Source: Hypsibius dujardini (taxonomy: Eukaryota > Tardigrada > Eutardigrada > Parachela > Hypsibiidae). From it: a DNA stretch of 43,774 nucleotides. The notes under the pieces are model-generated. The model did not search any database, was not told the origin of the DNA, and saw only the letters and a program-made list of their open reading frames with translations. The stretch covers positions 1 to 43,774 of the forward strand of contig LRSR01002786.1 of NCBI GenBank assembly GCA_001579985.1, written 5' to 3'. Each line of letters begins with the position of its first letter. The first letter of the stretch is position 1. The position numbers and the translations under genes were made by a program. Shown piece after piece: positions 1-9,217 of the stretch.

Positions 1-188
1 CTACATGGGTTGAATCAGTACATGGGTTGAATCAGTACATGGGTTGAATCACTACATGGGTTGAATCACTACATGGGTTGAATCACTACATGGGTTGAAT
101 CACTACATGGGTTGAATCACTACATGGGTTGAATCAGTACATGGGTTGCATCACTACATGGGTTGAATCACTACATGGGTTGAATCAG
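1..188. repeat. 17-bp tandem repeat, about 11 units
   Basis: Eleven nearly identical 17-bp units (core TACATGGGTTGAATCAC) run head to tail from the window edge, with only one or two base changes between units. The array is part of the left arm of the inverted-repeat element that ends at 321. A related element at 22944 has just two such units, so the array looks like a local expansion within one element copy. It may extend beyond the window. Confidence 0.95.
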
Positions 189-321
189 TCGGGTGGCGGA
201 GGGCGCCGCAGCCGGTGTGTGTGAAGCTGAATGAGTGCTCTTTACAATTTACACTCGTGGCGCCCTCCGCCGCCCTACTGATTCAACCCATGTAGTGATT
301 CAACCCAAAGCGTTTGCTTGG
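1..321. mobile_element. Short inverted-repeat element (MITE), TA target, left end outside window
   Basis: The arms GGTGGCGGAGGGCGCC (from about 183) and GGCGCCCTCCGCCGCCC (about 260-276) pair, and the right arm runs on through ATTCAACCCA units to an end reading TTTGCTTGG at 321, followed by TA. The copy at 22944-23095 shows the full structure with TA on both sides, which points to a Tc1/mariner-type or related non-autonomous element. There is no coding capacity. Confidence 0.8.
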
Positions 322-525
322 TACTGGTAATCCATCCCTTGCGGAACTACCAAATTCAATTGTGATAAAAAAATGAATTCTTTTATCCTCTGTCAGTGTT
401 CTGTTCTTGCAGGATGTTACGGATACATTGCAATAATATTACAGAAGCAAAATGGCTGCCAATTCCAAAATGGAAATTAAATTTAGCAACAACAAAAACA
501 CGAAGAAAACACAGCAGATATTGGA

Positions 526-672
526 ACAGTCAAAGTTCCGAGATTCGAACGATCACGTGAGTTTATTTCTATCGAACAGTTTACTCGGAGCCGGCCGTTG
601 CTAGTTTGAAGTTTGAGACAGTGTAGTAGAAACGACACTGTGACGTCGTTCGAATCTCAGGACTTTCACTGT
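526..672. mobile_element. hAT-like MITE, 147 bp
   Basis: The ends are inverted copies beginning ACAGTSAAAGT, with GATTCGAACGA further inside each arm. The flanks are ATATTGGA (518-525) and ATATTGGT (673-680), an 8-bp duplication with one mismatch, as hAT elements make. It has no coding capacity. The interior is repeated at 718-835. Confidence 0.7.
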
Positions 673-700
673 ATATTGGTATACATCTGAAATGAAATGG

Positions 701-852
701 GCCTTGACAACAAACTCAAAGTCAAAGTTCTGACATTCGAACGATCACGTGAGTTTATTTCTATCAAACCGTTTACTCGGAGCCGGCCGTTGCTAGTTTG
801 AGTTTGAGACAGTGAAGTAGAAATGACACTGTGACGCCTTAACAACAAACTC
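701..852. repeat. Second copy of the hAT-like MITE interior, between 17-bp direct repeats
   Basis: Bases 718-835 repeat most of the element at 526-672 in the same orientation, with scattered substitutions. The copy is bracketed by direct repeats at 701-717 and 836-852 (GCCTTRACAACAAACTC). This may be a nested or duplicated insertion; the bracket is longer than the 8 bp expected for hAT. Confidence 0.65.
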
Positions 853-878
853 GCAACACCCCCTGTCGGCCAACACTA

Positions 879-1024
879 CTGTATTTTCGCGTTAGACAGG
901 GAGAGTAGTACTGGAGTGGAACGTGTGCACGGCTTGTGTTCACCGTACACACAGCACAAGCGTCGCGTGGCCGATTAAACGTTCCACAGCTCGTACGCTG
1001 TCCCTGTCTAACGCGAATATACAG
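879..1024. mobile_element. MITE, 146 bp, TA target duplication
   Basis: The terminal inverted repeats begin CTGTATWTTCGCG and continue TTAGACAGGGA. They are flanked by TA at 877-878 and 1025-1026, so this is a Tc1/mariner-type non-autonomous element. A second internal inverted pair (GTGGAACG and CGTTCCAC) makes a long hairpin. No coding capacity. Confidence 0.8.
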
Positions 1025-1378
1025 TACTACTGTAAAACTGTAGAAAGCCGCCATCCAATCAAGCCCAGGCTTTTTCTCTACATGTGTTCTGTTTAATCGA
1101 GCGCGTTCTCCTAAAGTTACCGGTTTCTATAGTACTTCCTAGTTCCCACCCCCTAAAAAGAGTAGCACTGAAAACTAGACGTCGTTTCTCAGGATAGCAA
1201 AATTAAAATTAAAAAATTGAAATGAAAAAATTAAAATGAAAAAATTATAAACAAATCAAATCAAATTGTTTCGTAATAATTTAAAGTATTTTTTTTTCTC
1301 GACAATATGGTGAAAATCGATCCTTCTAGCGTTGTGAGGCTACTTCTGGAGGCTTATGTCGGATGGAAAAAAGCGATG

Positions 1379-1469
1379 GAATCTGGATGAAGACACGGGA
1401 ACAGCGTTCGTTTTGATTGGTGTTCCCTAGCATGAAGCGAACGCTGTTCCCGTGTCTTCATCTAGATTC
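1379..1469. repeat. Hairpin: 32-bp stem, 27-base loop
   Basis: Bases 1379-1410 and 1438-1469 are reverse complements with one mismatch; the core is GAAGACACGGGAACAGCG. The stem ends abruptly on both sides. It may be a very short palindromic element or an RNA hairpin; nothing in the sequence decides between them. Confidence 0.8.
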
Positions 1470-1827
1470 TAAAGTACTGTTTTTCGCTGATTCGATGCAA
1501 AACGTACTGTATCATGCGGGTGAAAACACGCGAACATGTTCGGTTGAACAGAACACGCGTAAACTGCCACCAGTGTTTGATTGATTCACAAGACTGCGAT
1601 CAATTGATTGTTGATTTGACGCGCTCGGTCTTTGAAATGTGATTATTGATTTGTCTTGCGTCTGAAACGAGATTTCTGCCAGTAATTTCTTCTAGTTTTT
1701 TAACAAGGAGTCTTTTGTAGAGGAAGTCGAGCTGGATTTTGATTTGTGATGAATAATTTTTTTATGGAAATCTGATGTTAGATTGTGGTACTCATCCACG
1801 ACCTTCGGAATTTGTGGTGATCAGATA

Positions 1828-1889
1828 CGTTACACAAGTTACACAAGTTACGTAAGTTACAAGAGTTACACAAGATACGTTACACAAGT
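1828..1889. repeat. Degenerate GTTACACAA tandem repeat
   Basis: About six imperfect copies of a 9-12 bp unit (GTTACACAA, GTTACGTAA) follow each other. Simple-sequence DNA just left of the foldback element. No function is suggested. Confidence 0.7.
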
Positions 1890-1914
1890 CGTAGCCCGAA
1901 TTGTTTTTTAAATG

Positions 1915-2663
1915 GATGAGCCACTTCTAACGAGGGCAGTAATGGAGGCAAGATTTTTTTTCACAAATAGCTACCTATTTGTCATGATTTATCATTGAGG
2001 TCACCCTGTGGAAATCACATTACCGGATTCAGAAAAGCATAAGATAGAAAAATACTTCTACACCCAGTTTATGCCGTGAGTAACGCTTGATTCATTGAAA
2101 GCTTACTATTTTTCTTGATTTTCACTGTACAAATTGTCCATTTTTATTAACAGATTTAAAAAAAATCTTCTGACATTATCCCGTGCCAAATTTAATTTAG
2201 AGTCGATTACCATCAGCCAAAAAAACTTCAATTGTCAGGGGGCGGAGCCGCGTGTATTTGTTATGAAGGATAAAAAACTCGAGCGTAGCCTACCAGAGCT
2301 GGCTTACAGCTCCGCCCCCTGAAGTTTTAAAAATATTCGGCTCATGCCGATCGACTCCAAATGGAATTTGGCATGGGACAGTGTCAAAAAAATTGTTTTA
2401 AAATTGTTCTTAAAAATTGGCATTTTTTACAGTGAAAATCAAGGAAAATAGTAAGCTTTCAATCAGTCAAGCGTCCACTCACAGCCCAAACTGGCTAAGG
2501 AAGTATTTCTCTTCCTCATTCTTTTCTGAAACCGGTAATGTGATTTCCACGTTGAGACTCCTATTGATAAGTCGTGATAAATAGGTAGCTATTCGTGGAA
2601 AACAAATTCTTGCCGATCGGGAGGGAAACTCTTCATTACTGCCCGAGTGAGAACAACTTAGAT
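1915..2663. mobile_element. Foldback element with about 350-bp arms
   Basis: Nearly the whole block folds on itself around a centre near 2280. The arms pair through CAGGGGGCGGAGC / GCTCCGCCCCCTG, CCAAATTTAATTTAGAGTCG and its partner, and GATTTTCACTGTA / TACAGTGAAAATC, out to CATTACTGCCC. Identity between the arms is perhaps 70-80 per cent by eye, so it is fairly old. Open frames at 2134-2322 and 2479-2688 lie on the arms and match no protein I know. Exact ends and target duplication are not clear. Confidence 0.8.
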
Positions 2664-2861
2664 TGAAAGTAACGCAATGCCCCAACATTGTTTTTAAGGT
2701 AATCCAGAAATGGTAGTATTTAATTGCTTCAATGCTTAAGCCTGTTTTCAGATTCGTGTGGGTCCTGGTCGTTATATTCAGGTGGACGTCTTCACGCCCA
2801 ACGTGATGCTGTTAGCTCCCTTAAGCTCTGCCAACTAGGGATGGCATCAAATGAAAAAACA

Positions 2862-2965
2862 ACCGATTTGATTTGATTTGATTTGATTTTGATTTGATTT
2901 GAATTTGATTTGAATTTGAAATCATTTGATTTTGATTTGATTTTGATTTGATTTTGATTTGACGG
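2862..2965. repeat. (TTTGA)n-type simple repeat
   Basis: About 20 units of TTTGATTTGA and TTTTGA with occasional insertions. Low-complexity DNA. The long frame across it is an artefact. Confidence 0.9.
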
Positions 2966-3332
2966 TACTTTGAAAATTTCGTTGACTTCATACTAGTACT
3001 TTCTGGCATGTTTTTTGCAATAATTTTAGCGCGATTAGTATATATTCGAGGAGAACAATTGTTCAGACTAGGGTTCAGTTTTACGTATAAAATTTATTAG
3101 TTTGAATTTAGGTGGAAAATTTACCTTTTTTATTATTTATTTTCTAGGTAAAGACTACGAAAAACCTGCACTACACAAGTGCATATGTTTTTTCGATGAT
3201 GCAATCTTATCATCATTCATACTTCATAAGTATTAAGTTAGGTTAACTTCCCGTCACTTCCTGTACCCGCATATCTGTCTGTCCATTTTTCCGTCCGTCC
3301 GTCTGTCCCTCTAACCGTCTGTCCGTCCGTAG

Positions 3333-3494
3333 GATCGCTCTACAATCTCTTTGCTGCCGGGACGGAGTCCACAGCCACGACCGTCCGGTGGACCATGGTC
3401 TTCATGATTGAGAATCCGGAAATCATGCTCAAAGTGCAGAGGGAAATTGACGAAACAGTGGGTCAGGAGTCAGTCCTCACTACTGCAGTCAGAG
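3333..3494 (+). pseudogene. Cytochrome P450 gene 1, I-helix exon
   Basis: The block sits between an AG acceptor (3331-3332) and a GT donor (3495-3496). Its frame reads SLYNLFAAGTESTATTVRW and on into IENPEIMLKVQREIDETVG. AGTEST is the oxygen-binding I-helix motif of P450 monooxygenases (A/G-G-x-D/E-T-T/S), and the following J-helix region is typical of CYP2-like enzymes. These membrane-bound haem enzymes oxidise lipophilic substrates in the endoplasmic reticulum. The exon itself is open. The next exon seen in this gene is the haem-binding one at 20773; the 263-bp exon with the K-helix region, present in gene 2 at 30230, is not found between them. No earlier exon is recognisable at 1-3332. Gene 1 is therefore probably a fragment or pseudogene. 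Confidence 0.75.
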
Positions 3495-3535
3495 GTACGA
3501 ATCTGATGCTTATACTGACATCCACAGTCCACAGT

Positions 3536-3612
3536 CTGTCTGTCTGTCTGTCTGTTTGTTTGTCTGTCTGTCTGTCTGTCTGTCTATATGTCTGTCTATA
3601 TGTCTGTCTGTC
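3536..3612. repeat. (CTGT)n microsatellite, left half
   Basis: A run of CTGT units with TTTG and TATG variants lies in the P450 intron directly against the left end of the Polinton. The same repeat resumes at 20612 on the far side, so the Polinton landed inside it. Confidence 0.95.
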
Positions 3613-3912
3613 AGTAGTTGTAATATGAGAGTTCTGGCGCAATTTAGGAAGTAGCTATTTTAGGATGTAATCTGCCTAAAACAAGACATTTAAGAAATTC
3701 ACCGTTTTTGCTATTTTAACAAATGGCTATTTTAGTCCTAAAACATATCTAAATTACTATAAACTAGCCTATTTTCATTAACCATTTTTTTCAAAATGGC
3801 TTAAAAAAGGCGCTTTTTACGTTTTCACGATTTCGTCTGTGAGCTCACAGACGAATTTCGTCTTTTAGGCCATCTTTGAAAAAATAAAAAACAATAGGGA
3901 GTGTGTAGTTTG
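3613..3912. repeat. Left terminal inverted repeat of the Polinton
   Basis: Pairs with 20311-20611 in reverse complement. The best conserved blocks are CTAAAACAAG, the stretch ending ATTAACCATTTTTTTCAAAA, and GATTTCGTCTGTGAGCTCAC, which is itself a small palindrome around GTGAGCTCAC. Past it, toward 3965, both sides become GT-rich. Confidence 0.9.
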
Positions 3913-4379
3913 AACTGGTGGTGTGCGATGCGAAGTGTGTGTGGGGAGTGTGTGTGTATGTGATGTGTGACCGGTTCAGGTTCACGGATGTGCTGCCGGT
4001 AACCATAATTCATACGACAGATAACAATCGAGCCTGGAGCTATGAGAAGACTGAGTCACTTTTCTTAAATTTTCTACGTGCGCGACTGGCCACCCTCTCT
4101 GCTGTTTGCCAAATAGGCAGCAGTGGTGTAAATTGTGCGTCACTCGAATTGTCTCGAGCTTTCCATGCGCGTGCGACTGAACCAACCCATGCTTCATGAA
4201 TTGTTTCGAGCTTTCCATGCGCTCGCGGGCAATCCATTTTACCATTCAAGCAGACGTCGTTGCGGCGTAACAATCATCGTGGATCTTTCATCGTTTCGCT
4301 GCAATAACCACCACTGCTGCTTTATCCCCCCAACAACCAAGTCTCGGGCTTTTTATTACGGATTTATAAACCTATCAAA

Positions 4380-5003
4380 ATGGCATCAGGGAGTCCAAAA
4401 AATAGTTCAGCAAAGAGTTCAGTAAAAAGTCCAGCAAAAGAGCCAGCACAGGTAAATTAAGAGATAAAAAATGTGCTCAGTCGTTATTTTGTCTGTAAAC
4501 AGGGGGATAATTTTACTTTGTAATTTTACTTAATTTTACTTTTCCAGCCTCCTGACCTCAAACTGATCGAGCTAATTTAAGGGGCCCTTCGAGCGACTCC
4601 ACTACACAGACTAATCGTATCTAAAATTATGGATTATATTAAGAAGAAGGACAAAACGCGTGACAAAACGGGCTTTGAGAAGACGGTCAATAATACCCTA
4701 GCCGACAAGTCATATTTCCGACGACCAGACAGCAACCCGCACATGTGGGAAGAACAGGACATTGAAGGACTACCTGCACTCTCTACACAAATTCTCCAGG
4801 AGAATCAACAATTGAATGAGGATATTCTGGCGAAACAGGACATTCAAGGACTACGTGCAGACTATACACAAATTCTCCAGGAGAATCAACGACTGAAAAA
4901 GAAGAATCAGCAACTGGATGATGATATTCTGGCGGGGGGAATGGGGGCCATGCAAATGGGGGCTAACCCTATTGAACCTGCGGCCGTCGTCGAGCTTGCA
5001 TGA
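4380..5003 (+). pseudogene. Forkhead-like winged-helix and coiled-coil gene carried in the Polinton
   Basis: A likely first exon at 4380 codes a Ser/Lys/Ala-rich start (MASGSPKNSSAKSS) and ends at a GTAAAT donor. After a TTTTCCAG acceptor (4547) the second exon begins PPDLKLIELI and continues through ATPLHRLIVSKIMDYI, TGFEKTVNNTLAD, SYFRR and MWEE. The spacing and hydrophobic pattern follow the forkhead DNA-binding fold (start PPYSYIALI, then GW-NSIRHNLS, F-VP and a final W), though the identities are few. Two near-repeats of a coiled-coil segment follow (TQILQENQQLNEDILA, TQILQENQRLKKKNQQLDDD). It lies between the left terminal repeat and the core genes. Such a gene is not part of the usual Polinton set, so it may be a captured host gene. 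The copy is damaged. Confidence 0.5.
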
Positions 5004-5546
5004 TCTTTTAGGTTCGTGCGAGGAGTTGTTGATTGATCGGTTGATTGACGAGTTTGTACTGGGGATTTTGAATTGTGCTTGGTTACTTGATTGATTGCTA
5101 TTTTCAGCAGAGGTTTCGGATTCAGTGTTTGTAGAGAAAACCTGCTTTGTATTTTTGCAGATCACTCTACAAGCTTACAACGGAAATGGGATATCCTATC
5201 TCTTCAGTTTCACTTTTCCCAAACTTCGCCACCCTACCGCTTTAGCTGGAATCTCGGTCTAATATTTTGCACTGTTGGTTTAATTTTTTTGCCTTTAATT
5301 TGAATGTGGCCTGGGCAAATTCCTGTAAATTAATCAATCATTCCCATTGGTCTATTAAAGACACGCCTATAGGTCAATGCAATTTTCGATTGGCTGAATC
5401 GTTGAAAAAAACAGGGTGGAAACCAGATTGGTGTAGGGCCTAGCAGTAGTAGGGAAGAGGGGTTATCACGCCACTCTGTAAAAACCTTCAAAACCACTAC
5501 CTTTAACTCTCTGGGGGCGAGGTGTTTTGGGTATACGGTGTTGATT
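5004..5546. other. Polinton DNA without a recognisable gene
   Basis: No frame with a convincing product and no clear repeat lies between the forkhead-like gene and the inserted hAT-type element. It may hold untranslated or decayed sequence. Confidence 0.5.
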
Positions 5547-6105
5547 AGGGTTGTTAATTCCTACGGCTGAGCCCCAATAGGAGCGAAACAGGAGCGGAGC
5601 GGAGCAGAAAATGCGACTATTTTTGGGTTGACTACTACGAAAGATCTATTATAGTAATAATACTAGTATTAGCAACAGAAAATTGTTACTGTTGAAAACA
5701 GTACAGTACAACCGTAAACAGTAGTGTTGAAAACAGTACAGTACAACCGTAAACAGTAGTGTTGAAAACTGTACTGTAACTGTTATACTCCAGTATACGC
5801 CTGAAACGCATGACTTGTCTATGTCTAAGTGAAAGTCCACAAAACCAGCCCAGACCAACTTTTAATGAAACAAATCATCACTCATTTGTTTTCGGCGTTC
5901 GAACGGTTTCATTTAGGCCAAATGTTCCTATTTGCTCCGGTGTGTTCCTCTTTGCTCCTACGTGCTCCTATTTGCTCCTACGTGCTCCTACTGCTCCTAC
6001 ATGCTCTTACTGCTCCTTGCTCCGATCCTACTAGGGTCCGTAGAAGCACAGATTTAGTGCTCCGCTCCTATAGGAGCAAAAAGCAGAATAGAATTAACAA
6101 CCCTA
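5547..6105. mobile_element. Non-autonomous hAT-like element, 559 bp, inserted in the Polinton
   Basis: The ends are inverted repeats reading TAGGGTTGTTAATTC. The flanks are GTGTTGAT (5539-5546) and GTGTTGAC (6106-6113), an 8-bp duplication with one mismatch. Further inward both sides carry AGGAGCGGAGC / GCTCCGCTCCT blocks. There is no transposase. It is younger than the Polinton it interrupts. Confidence 0.85.
5930..6035. repeat. GCTCCTA-type tandem repeat inside the hAT-like element
   Basis: About ten imperfect copies of (TAC/TTT)GCTCCTA. The same word, inverted (TAGGAGC), occurs near the left end at about 5580. Such subterminal repeats are common in hAT elements, where they bind transposase. 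Confidence 0.8.
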
Positions 6106-6113
6106 GTGTTGAC

Positions 6114-7135
6114 GACGTTGATCCTGTTTAGGATCACTTCGTGTAAAGTGTTTTAATGGGGGCCATAGCTTATTGCATGAGTGGCGGCTCGCCTACGCTG
6201 GTACGCATATAGCACTTTCTCTAAATATATACAGTTGTCTTTGTACACGCACTGTCTCATACTGCCCAACAAGAAAAGCACAACAAAGCGCTGCTCAATG
6301 GTAAAGCGCATTGAGCAGCCTGAATAGTGCTTCCCAATGATTCAATTTTTTTGTGCACTACTCAGTTGTCCTATCCTCTTTCGCAATACATCAAATTGTT
6401 TGCCTTAGAGTTTACAACAAAACTGCCGTTTTCGAATGTTTAAACAAAAATCTATGTAAATTGGAAAAATCATTTGAAATCTCCCGTCCTGGGGATAATC
6501 CCAAATGGGATCATCCCAGATCATGATCTTCCCGATAAAATCTTTCCGAAAACTTTTCAGATTCAAGTAGTGCTACCAATTCTAGGATAAGACGTTTTGG
6601 TTTCACTGAAATCGGTTAAGAATTAACTTCAGGCGCCCAGTTTTCGTGAAAAAGTGATCCTAAATAAACACACCCGTCCTCAAGAGAGTCAAGCACCAAA
6701 TAACCCTTTTTTTCCGAAATTTCGAAAAAATACTCAGTAAAAAACGTACTTTGAAAACGTCTGTAGAATTACCCTTTTTCAACCCCTTTCGACTAATTTT
6801 GTTTAGTCGAAAAATAGTGTATTGAGAAAGTAGTGTGTATAGTGTGCTGTGCTGTGAGTTGACGTGTGAGCGAACTGTACTCCACTCATCTAAAGTATGG
6901 TGTGGGATTTAATTACAGTACCTACTCAGCTGTTTACGCGCACACATAAACACTTCAACTCACCACCCCGTCTGAAGTGGCTGCCTGCATTGCCTTGAAA
7001 ACATCATACAGTTACGGCTACGAGAGCCCCAAAATCATTTCCTCAAGCTGGTAAATCCAAGTGCTGCGCTTTTCGACTGCTATTTTTTAGTTTCTACTCT
7101 CGCATAACTCCTTCATGTATGGTGTTTAAAATACA
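6114..7135. other. Polinton DNA without a recognisable gene
   Basis: AT-rich sequence between the inserted hAT-like element and the 134-aa gene. No long frame, no strong repeat. A short open stretch starting ATG at about 7137 (MDEPMETNATHP) could be a first exon of the following gene. Confidence 0.45.
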
Positions 7136-7294
7136 ATGGATGAACCAATGGAGACTAACGCTACCCACCCGATTAACGAGCAAATGCAGAAAAAAATGAA
7201 TAGGTATTTAAAAATGTTGTTTTTCTGCCTAACCGTATAAATTATTTCATTTTCTCTACTAAGAAAAATCACCTTTTTATTCGATTCTACTCAG

Positions 7295-7699
7295 GTGAAT
7301 GATATATCTAGCATGATGGCCGACATGCGTTTGTGTCTTCAAACCACCACCCCACCACCATCTAGCACTTCAGCTCAACGAAGACTAAAACGAATTACAC
7401 CAACTCAACGCAAAGGTGGTCACTGGATCCAGCACGTATTGGAAATGTTAAAGACCAAGAAACCTTCTGAGAAAATACAGTTGAAAGATATTATTAAAAA
7501 AACTCTTAGCAAATCAAAAATGACTCTTACTGAAGAAGATTCTCTGGAGCTAAAGAATAACATGCCATATTACTGCACTCACCCTAGAAAACTTTATCTT
7601 TTAATAAAAAAGAATTGTCAATTTAGCGCACTAGATCCTTCTATATTGAGCGTGAATCTTCGTTATGCCTATGTTTATGTAGACTACCTGAAGAAGTAA
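7295..7699 (+). CDS. Conserved Polinton protein of about 134 aa, unknown function
   Basis: An open frame directly after a TTCTACTCAG acceptor, so it is probably the second exon of a spliced gene. It is basic, with a Pro/Thr/Ser-rich N-terminus (TTTPPPSSTS), then KRITPTQRKGGHW, KIQLKDIIKKTLSKSKMTL and a C-terminal LRYAYVYVDYLKK. It converges on the ATPase gene with only 12 bp between. A decayed copy beside the ATPase of the relic (23150-23640) keeps KRRITPTQRK, KIQLKD and LRYAYMYV, so it is a real conserved gene of this Polinton lineage. I do not recognise the family. The basic composition would suit DNA or virion binding, but that is a guess. Confidence 0.65.
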   Translation: MNDISSMMADMRLCLQTTTPPPSSTSAQRRLKRITPTQRKGGHWIQHVLEMLKTKKPSEKIQLKDIIKKTLSKSKMTLTEEDSLELKNNMPYYCTHPRKLYLLIKKNCQFSALDPSILSVNLRYAYVYVDYLKK

Positions 7700-7711
7700 A
7701 TAAAGCACACG

Positions 7712-8691
7712 TTATTCATTGGGACATAGGGTTTCTGACGCACACTTCGTTCGCAAACTAAAGAACTGCCAATATTTATCCGGTATACACTTCTGGATCT
7801 CTTCGTTGTGTGTTTTACTCCGTTTACTCACACTCAGTTTTTTTATTAGCTCCGTCTCACACTCCGGCATACACTTTTCCAGTATAGTTCGTCTTAAGTT
7901 ATTTTTCTCTACTATATCATATTTATTCTTAAACTCGTTAAAAGGTATCATGTCTATATTTTTCTCCTTTGTATCGCTGTTCAAGTAATGTATGTTGTTC
8001 TCTTTGTCAACCAGATAGTTTTTACTTACGTTTAACATGACCATTGGAAATATTGTACTCGTAGTACCCATATAAGCCAGATACAATTTTTTAACTTCGT
8101 TTATCCCACACTTAGCTTCCACATTTTCCAGTATTTTGGGTTTGCAATCTTTCATGAAGTAGTAGTACTGACTATTCGTTTTCACAGTAACAGAAAGTTC
8201 GTTAAAGTTTTGTGTACGGAATATTAGGCTGATACCGTAATGAAGGTTCTTAGTAAATAACTGTTTGATGAAATTCTTACTGGTATTCTCGGTATGGAAG
8301 TCATCAACTACGACTAGGGTTTGCTTTTTTTTATCAAACACCATAACATCTTCAACTTTAATAAAAAATCCTCCAAGGTTTTAGGGAGAGCGCTCAGATT
8401 TATTGTGGGTAAATCATCCATTTGCTCTCGCTTTACTAATTTATTGAAAAACACTTCGTATTCAGAATCATTGTCTGGGCTAATAATGACTATTTGATCC
8501 CGGATATCATTTTCAACCCCTATTTTAATCAAATTCATTACTAATCTTGTCTTCCCACTTCCTGTTTTACCACAGACTATTGTGCTGCTAGGATGAGTTA
8601 TAAAATTATATTTACCTTTCAAATTCCTAAATTGTTGTTTTTCACTGAAATTTGCCAAGTTTTCATAAGTAACAAAGCTAGACATTCTCAA
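7712..8691 (-). pseudogene. Polinton genome-packaging ATPase (FtsK/HerA type), broken
   Basis: Reading leftward from 8691, the N-terminal part holds the P-loop VCGKTGSGKTRLVM (Walker A) followed by IVIISPDNDSEYE. The next part holds the Walker B-like LVVVDDFH and then a region typical of the poxvirus A32-like packaging ATPases of Polintons. In viruses this enzyme drives DNA into the capsid. Length (about 320 aa) and position next to the protease and capsid genes fit. Both catalytic motifs are visible, but the frame is not continuous. A second copy is in the relic at 22250-23140. Confidence 0.88.
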
Positions 8692-8775
8692 GAATTCTCA
8701 AGAATTCACATGCATGGGCGTGCATATATTTATATATATTTTAAATAATTTTTTATATTTTATATCTCAACTCAA

Positions 8776-9192
8776 AATGTTGCTCAAATTAATTATTTTC
8801 TTTACGGTTGTAGTCCTATCGTATTGCCACAGATATTATCAAGAGCGGTCTCCCGAAATTCACTACCACAGCAAATGTTTATTTGAACAATGCAAGTGTT
8901 CCAGACACTATCACTATACAACTGTAAAGATTTAATTGGTACACAGTTTGATCTAACTAAACAGGACACATCGTTTCATTATCTTCATGGGTATGGTTAT
9001 ACTACGATAGATTTTAGATCTTCAGATCAACTCTATCTGCCTCCGTTTTGGAAGCTGCAGATGATTTTACCTGATCTAATTATTATACTAGTTGTTGATA
9101 ACGAATTATGTTGCCCACAGATGGTACATTACAAATATCTAAATGTCATCTCTCCAGCTAAAACTTGTTCTGAAACAGTGAATAAGCCTTAG
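8776..9192 (+). pseudogene. Small putative secreted protein, broken
   Basis: The gene starts at an ATG with a clear signal peptide (MLLKLIIFFTVVVLSYCHR), preceded by TATA-rich DNA, and continues into a Cys-, His- and Tyr-rich stretch (CLFEQCKCSRHYHY). A neighbouring frame continues with IGTQFDLTKQDTSFHY and DNELCCPQ. It lies on the plus strand between two minus-strand virion genes. I do not recognise the family; an extracellular or envelope-related product is possible. Confidence 0.45.
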
Positions 9193-9217
9193 TAAAAAAT
9201 TAGTTCTATTTTTTTAC

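Noticed and set aside
1-188. CRISPR-like array of short repeats
   Set aside because: The 17-bp units are head to tail with no spacers, and the setting is an animal genome.
2134-2688. Frames of 62 and 69 aa on both strands
   Set aside because: They lie on opposite arms of the foldback element and mirror each other; no domain.
2753-2838. Possible short exon reading IRVGPGRYIQVDVFTPN after a TTTTCAG site
   Set aside because: No partner exon and no family match; too short to support.
3395-3628. 77-aa frame continuing from the P450 exon into SVCLSVCLSV
   Set aside because: It reads through the GT donor into the CTGT microsatellite.
3918-4425. Several overlapping frames of 77-96 aa on both strands
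   Set aside because: Mutually overlapping, GT-rich or repeated CTCGAGCTTTCCATGCGC words, no domain; only the splice-like start at 4380 was kept.
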